Of a DNA stretch of 33,417 nucleotides, positions 29,011 through 33,417 are shown piece by piece. The notes under the pieces are model-generated. The model was not told where the DNA came from and did not search any database. It saw only the letters and a program-made list of their open reading frames with translations. Where the stretch lies: contig JADNRX010000555.1 of assembly GCA_015501595.1 (NCBI GenBank), forward strand, positions 1 through 33,417. Reading direction: 5' to 3'. Origin of the DNA: Hymenopellis radicata (taxonomy: Eukaryota; Basidiomycota; Agaricomycetes; Agaricales; Physalacriaceae). The number at the start of each line of letters is the position of its first letter. Positions within the stretch are counted from its first letter, which is position 1. The position numbers and the translations under genes are program-made.

Positions 29011-30208
29011 GCATCGGACACCAGATCTGGAAGGGAATCTGTGTCTGAATTGTCGTCAATGACTGTGAAGTAGGTGATGGTGGACTCGGCTGTATCATCA
29101 GCCACAGGTGCATTCTCTCGCTCCCCTTCAAACGGCTGGGTGATCTCATTATTGAGATACAGGCCCGCCAGTCCTTCCATCTGTTCCGTGCTGTCCTGCG
29201 CGTACTCGGTCCATGGCTCGGTGTAGCCGCCAAGGTTTTCTTCGGTCAAGTCTCGCCAATTGTCATCGGAGTCGATGCACTCTGTGCTCTCGACGTCGGT
29301 GTACCACACGCTGTCGTCGTCGTCGCCGGTCACTTTGTTCCCAGACTCTTTTCCTTTTCCTTTGCTTCTTGGTCCCTGTCCTTCTTTCCCGCCGCCCTTC
29401 GCCCAACATTCAGCTTTGATGTGGCCTTTCTTATGACAGTTATAACACTCAACTGTCGAGCTCTTCCTGGCACCCGGTTGGCGCTGTCCATGGGTCGAGG
29501 AACCGCCGTTCGCGTTGAACGCGGCTTCCTTGGCCTCCTTTCCACGTGCTCTAATCTGGCAGCGGTCGGCTTCGCTGCTGATGCCAGTGATATAGGTGTC
29601 GATGGTGCTTGTTTGGGTGAGCAGTGCCGCTGTTGCTGCTAACGCGGCAAGATATGGGTCGTACGATGTGGGTAGAGACCCTAAGAGTATGGCGATAAAA
29701 TTGTCATCACCTGTGTCCGCACCCATCACGATGAGCTCCTCGCGCAGGGCTTCGAGCTTGGCCAATTGGACCTTGACGTCGCCGTTCTCTGTGCACCGCT
29801 CTTCCTGCAGTCTTCTTCGTAAGTCCACTATCATCATTCTAGATTTCTTTTGGAACTCATCATTTATCTTCTTCCACATCTTTCCAGCTGATGACTCTTC
29901 CTTCACCCTCAAGAACAATCCATCCAGGATTGTCGAGGCCATTGCCTGCTTTGTGATGGACTCGTTAGCATGCCAGAGCCTTATGACACCGGGTGACGTG
30001 TAATCGCGTCTGCTTCAACCTTCGTTGGGTTCAGCGGGTCAATGGGTACGAGCAGGGCTGGCGGTGTCGCTGTCTCAACAATATAGTCCTGCAGCTGCAC
30101 CGCCTCTGCGGCGAAGATGAATTGGTCGTGGTAGAAGATCCAGTTCGACCCGTCCGCTTTGCAATGCGGGATATGGGCGAAGAATTCGATTAGTTTGGTG
30201 GTGGACAT
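29011..30208 (-). pseudogene. Copia gag
   Basis: The start is ATG at 30208 (MSTTKLIEFFAHIP). The N-terminal part contains GSNWIFYHDQFIFAAEA and resembles the copia Gag N-terminal domain. A frameshift near 29990 separates this from the long frame that begins at 29942 (MASTILDGLFLRVKEE, then WKKINDEFQKKSRM and SYDPYLAAL), the UBN2-type Gag body. A CCHC zinc knuckle, CYNCHKKGHIKAEC, sits near 29412-29453, followed by a basic GKGKESGNK stretch and an acidic tail. The native frame continues into protease; the visible stop at 28989 lies inside the inserted block. Gag packages element RNA in cytoplasmic particles. Confidence 0.9.
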
Positions 30209-30275
30209 GGCACGATGATGAGAAGAGATACGTAGGTACAAGCGGGAGGTTTTTCATTCGACTTAGGCACAGGCG

Positions 30276-30287
30276 GGGCCCATAACC
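30276..30287 (-). other. Copia primer-binding site, initiator tRNA-Met half-molecule type
   Basis: The plus strand reads GGGCCCATAACC, which equals the anticodon stem-loop sequence of eukaryotic initiator tRNA-Met (CAU anticodon in the middle). The minus-strand element RNA would pair with that tRNA region. It lies 3 bases inside the LTR end at 30291. Priming from an internally cut initiator tRNA is known for Drosophila copia and yeast Ty5. Confidence 0.8.
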
Positions 30288-30290
30288 TAT

Positions 30291-30554
30291 TGTTTAATGT
30301 AGTCAAAAGGTTCACAATCAATGGAGAGCACGAATATTTGATTCGCTTGTAGCTACATTTTATACAAGAATTTAATGGACAAACATATGAAGCAACTGGC
30401 CGAGGGATATTCTACAGAGTAAGAAAATAATGGAGCGGGTCCCCAAGTGGGACCAACAAAAGTATACGTGACAGCAGGCACATCTAGTCTAAGTGACGAT
30501 CTGGTAGCGAGTCACCGATGAGTCAGTGTCGAGTCAGACGGATGACTTCGCGAT
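30291..30554 (-). repeat. Copia 5' LTR, larger part
   Basis: This matches 13472-13735 in full and is cut after CTTCGCGAT by the 30555-32481 element. The remaining 19 bases of the LTR, ACCGGCTTGGATTACAACA, follow at 32491-32509. On the minus strand the LTR promoter would thus be separated from most of the LTR. Confidence 0.9.
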
Positions 30555-30794
30555 TAGTCTCTTTAAACAGACGCTATATACACGATCGATCTTGCGGCAA
30601 TGTGAGGGGTGATCGATGTGTATAGAGTTTGTCGATTAAGGTGGGGTATGTACCGTGATTGCCGTTATTATATAAGTTGGCTCAATCGGGCGACGCGCAT
30701 TTTGCTTCTGCCCACAATCGCCTCGCGTCCATGCTACTGTCCCACTCTCTAAGTCTCTCTCTTCAACCTCCGTGTCCACTCTATTTCCCAGACC

Positions 30795-31109
30795 TTGCTC
30801 ATTGAACTCAAGAAAGCCAATCGTCGTCAGCCACCATTGCCTCCTCCATCCAGACCTGACCACCACTCTGCACAACTCTACGACACAGCTCCAGAGCCGT
30901 TTCCCTCCAGGCGCTCAATGACCAAGGACTTAACCGTTCAGGAGAAGGTTGGAAAGATTGACACACGAGGTTGTCGTGACTGTATCGCCTATGCTCGAGA
31001 GCCTCAAGATGAGCGTTTCGGATCTGCGTGCTCGCGGATGCACGGCGCGGCTGCTGCCTCTTCTGAGCCTGCACCAATGCTGAATGGTATCAACAGATAC
31101 GCGCAGTAA
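30795..31109 (+). CDS. Unrecognised gene-like open frame inside the LTR insertion
   Basis: This 104-residue frame follows TATATAAG (30669) and a long pyrimidine-rich stretch (30720-30795), the usual layout of a fungal core promoter. A second Met lies at SMTKDLTVQEKVGKID. The protein has RGCRDCIAYAREP and a C near the middle but no motif I can name. It might be a captured first exon of a host gene: the stop is followed by GTAAG (31107), a possible donor overlapping it. Function unknown. Confidence 0.35.
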   Translation: MLIELKKANRRQPPLPPPSRPDHHSAQLYDTAPEPFPSRRSMTKDLTVQEKVGKIDTRGCRDCIAYAREPQDERFGSACSRMHGAAAASSEPAPMLNGINRYAQ

Positions 31110-31786
31110 GTGTTTGAGAAGCTGTAGTGATTAGACACGTATACAGCGACATTATTCACGATGGATGTACAAAATAGATGACTTAGCAATCTCTACAATT
31201 CGCACTTGGTCCGGGAGTAGACGAAAAGTAAGGACATTATCATATTTCGAACTAGATCTGAGTAAAAGTACACCTTGCACTGCAAAGGGTCAAGGAAATA
31301 AATAACTAAAAAGAGGCCGTCGAAGATGAGGGAAGTTACAAGGAGGAAATCAGGATATGATAAAGGAGAAAGGCCGTCGAGAAGAAAGGAATATACAAGT
31401 AAGGTCCGAAAGAGAAATGAAACACGCTGCACACTCGAAATCCCATTGCATGCGAAACCGCGGAATCGAACTTGACAGGCGCCCATTGACCGACGAGGAC
31501 TGGAGATTAATGCAGTCGCAAGTCGCGGACCGTATCGGCAGTCCCGATGAACTAGTCGTACGGCGCCATTTCCAATGCAGGCTTGTCCTATCAGTCAATG
31601 TCTTGTCAGAGGTGCATGTGTCGACATGGCCCGTTTGCTGATATGTGTTGGTTACGAATGTATGAGTCGAAGTCGGCTGTTGCCTGCGATGGGTCGAGTG
31701 CGTGAAAAGCAAGGAGACGCGTTGAATGCTTGCAAGCGGCAGACTAAACAGCGAGCTGTTTACGAGGAGCCTTTTCTAAGACACCG

Positions 31787-32260
31787 TCAGCAACGAGCAA
31801 GGGTCAAGGCAAGGTCGCATACCTCCAGTAGATTTGCGAGCGGTTTGCTTGGTGCGGGCCATTGCGAGTTCGTGTGGGCAAGTAAGCAAGAACAGGGGAA
31901 ACGCACGCCTCCGACTCCCTGGCCTCCTTCAACGGCGCAAACTTGCCAAACCCAAACCCACCATCGCTCGGCTGCCCCGTCTCGTTGACTGCCTGTCCAG
32001 TCCTGGATCTTCCGTGATACATATCCTCGAGGGTACCGGGGAGGGGTCGCGCGACCGCTGAAAACATCAGCATAGTGTGGAAATAAAATAATAGGACGTA
32101 CTCGAAGTTGGAAAGACTCAGAGACTGGGGTAAGAACAATGATTTCTTGCACGGTGGAAGCGTTATGCATGGCCTTGGCACCAGGGCGAGCAAAGGACAC
32201 ATTGCGGACGATGGTGTATCCTTCTGTTGGAATGTCGGCGTTCGGGAACTCTGCGAGCAA
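31787..32260 (-). pseudogene. Unrecognised exon-like sequence on the minus strand of the LTR insertion
   Basis: The first part (32250-32115) reads as ordinary globular protein (DIPTEGYTIVRNVSFARPG, then EIIVLTPVSESF). TGCTCGCAG just upstream could be a splice acceptor, and CGA|GTACGT near 32100 with TTTTCAG about 45 bases on could bound an intron. After that the text in all frames deteriorates. I do not recognise the family. It looks like a fragment of a spliced host gene carried by the insertion. Confidence 0.35.
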
Positions 32261-32509
32261 TGTCGGTCTTCAAGGTGGTGGTCGAAGATAAAAAGCGATT
32301 GGTTGCCTTTTAATACAGACATGGCGCAGTTTCGACCTCGTGAGGGTGCTGCCAGAATATGAATGCATGAACGATGAAGGAAGGTTGGATGGTGGTAGGC
32401 TGGCGGCAGGCATGGATATATTGGGTCGACTTATGTAATAACCGCGATCGCGGTACACCCCCCACCTTAAACGCCAGACTACTTCGCGATACCGGCTTGG
32501 ATTACAACA

Positions 32510-33417
32510 TAGTGCTCTCCTTCGGTGGAAGGTGTTTGATAGAAGGGGAGCTACCAGCTACACCCTTCTTACGAGCTGAATCTTTAGAGGAGGAGCTATT
32601 AGCTAACACTGCCTTTGAAGATCCAGATTCCGGTGCGTCTCTCTGCTTCAACTTCTGAGCTCTGGTTTCGACTGCGAAATTCTCCATTTCCACCACGTCT
32701 TCCATCCATAATGCTACGAAGGCTGCCCTTGCCGCAGGCTTGAAGGATTCCTTGAACTCCGCTGCTTCGGCTCTCCTCCTTGTAGATTCAGAAGGAGTGA
32801 TTGAAGGAATAAAATCCTTCGAAGGCGAGAGATGCTCAGGAGTACGTGGTAGCCGAGAGAGGGGGTCCACGTTCGAATGTACTCGACCAGGGCGATGGAC
32901 GATCTGAAGTCCGGGTACGCAGCGAATACGGCCCCCAGGCTGCTAGTCGGCGATTCGCATTCTCGTAGACCCTAGCCCATTGTAGAGCGGCATGATCCGT
33001 GACTAGGGTTACTCTCTCTCCTTCAATAAAAGGTTGGAACTGACCAAGGCTTCCTTTACTCCTAGCGCTTCTCGCTCCGTAGTACTGTAATTCCTCTCCG
33101 CACTCTTCAGCGTGCGACTCCAATACGCGATCACCCGTTTCCACGTATACAATAGTATCGTCGAAGTTTTGGTTCCATCGCGACTCCTCCGGCCGTTCCA
33201 GCTTCAAGTAATCCTTGCTAATCCCACTGAACGAGGGATGGAACCGGTAGTTTATTGTCAAAGGCTTTCTTGAGGCGGTCGTAAGTGGGTGTCTCCTTCA
33301 AATCTCCAATCCGAATAGGCTGCACTTGTTGTAGACTGGCTCCGATGGCTACGTCGCTTGCGTCAGTATACAGGCAGTAAGGGACTCCTTGTATAGGATG
33401 GCCGAGAACGGGGGCAT
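32510..33417 (-). pseudogene. Ty3/gypsy reverse transcriptase-RNase H region, partial and frameshifted
   Basis: From the window edge downward the minus strand encodes the start of the RNase H domain (YTDASDVAIGASL near 33350), then ERNYSTTEREALG, TDHAALQWAR and NANRRLAAWG in successive frames. A tail with HRPGRVHSN and VDPLSRLPRTPEHLSPSKDF follows. These are landmarks of chromovirus pol between reverse transcriptase and integrase. At least two frameshifts and one stop are present. It ends at the copia LTR (32509) and the following gypsy part (linker, integrase, chromodomain) is at 13471-11177, so copia most likely inserted in this element. The active reverse transcriptase part lies beyond the window. 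Confidence 0.8.

Larger units (their letters stand above)
30555..32481. mobile_element. Insertion in the copia LTR with a 9-base duplication, non-autonomous
   Basis: CTTCGCGAT occurs at 30546-30554 and 32482-32490, and the uninterrupted LTR copy (13726-13734) has it once, so this is one insertion. Ends are TAGTCTCTTTAAACAGACGC and, inverted, TAGTCTGGCGTTTAAGGTGG: 6 bases match, then weak similarity. A 9 base duplication fits Mutator-like elements; TAG ends fit hAT, where 8 would be expected. Inside I see gene-like pieces rather than a transposase: a TATA-type word (TATATAAG at 30669), a CT-rich run and an open frame on the plus strand, and on the minus strand an exon-like stretch with a possible intron. 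Confidence 0.75.
13472..32509 (-). mobile_element. Ty1/copia retrotransposon, full length but dead and heavily interrupted
   Basis: Order on the minus strand: 5' LTR (32509-30291, itself interrupted), primer-binding site, gag (30208-29011), protease and GAG-pre-integrase (19538-18691), integrase (17671-16900), reverse transcriptase and RNase H (16380-13761), purine tract, 3' LTR. This order (integrase before reverse transcriptase) defines Ty1/copia. Insertions are E (14697-15775), F (17672-18690), the 19539-29003 block, and the 30555-32481 element. The four inserts account for most of the 19 kb span. It lies in a gypsy element. The 5 bases on its two sides (CGTAT and TAGTG) do not match, so the expected target duplication is absent or was lost by mutation or recombination. 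Confidence 0.85.

Noticed and set aside
1..33417. CRISPR array, bacterial operons or a prophage
   Set aside because: The direct repeats seen are minisatellites or transposon parts with no spacer pattern. Introns, chromodomain and LTR elements show that the DNA is eukaryotic.

Overview
This is eukaryotic, almost certainly fungal and probably basidiomycete, repeat-dense DNA. The pointers are a Ty3/gypsy integrase that ends in a chromodomain, a Ty1/copia element whose primer-binding site matches the anticodon arm of initiator tRNA-Met, a PIF/Harbinger transposon whose two genes are split by 47-56 base introns, and many small hAT-like elements. I found no intact host gene. The window is a stack of nested transposons plus one AT-rich island. 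Species-level placement is inference.

Layout. 1-710: unassigned, non-coding. 711-3642: three hAT-like non-autonomous elements (one nested in another) with shared interiors. 3643-5195: remains of a plus-strand LTR element (gag-like fragments, a short purine run, one LTR). 5196-8640: AT-rich island in which one segment is a hAT end altered only by C-to-T and G-to-A changes. 8641-9630: a gene-like scrap, a tRNA-like unit and an AACCGGTT-rich palindromic patch. 9631-13471: the 3' part of a broken minus-strand chromodomain gypsy element, interrupted by two hAT-like elements. 13472-32509: one minus-strand copia element stretched to about 19 kb by insertions: two hAT-like elements in pol, a 9.5 kb block between gag and protease (itself carrying a Harbinger transposon, minisatellites and about 200 base tandem repeats), and a 1.9 kb element in the 5' LTR. 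32510-33417: RNase H region of a gypsy element, probably the same one seen at 9631-13471.

How the parts relate. Insertion order can be read from interrupted reading frames and target-site duplications. Gypsy came first. Copia then landed in it, and hAT-like elements landed in both; every hAT-like element with two intact ends is flanked by an exact 8 base duplication. All autonomous elements look dead: frameshifts, CGA-to-TGA stops, a lost catalytic Asp in the copia reverse transcriptase, and a missing gypsy integrase core.

Most notable. (1) Six hAT-like elements with three different terminal repeats share a 55 base stem-loop whose loop side is nearly invariant, while the stem arms change in step with each other. 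(2) The AT-rich island holds a hAT end that differs from a GC-rich relative by 41 substitutions in 134 bases, every one C-to-T or G-to-A, a RIP-like pattern not limited to CpA. (3) The 9.5 kb block inside copia behaves as one insertion, with a duplicated AGAGTCA, but shows no recognisable transposase of its own.
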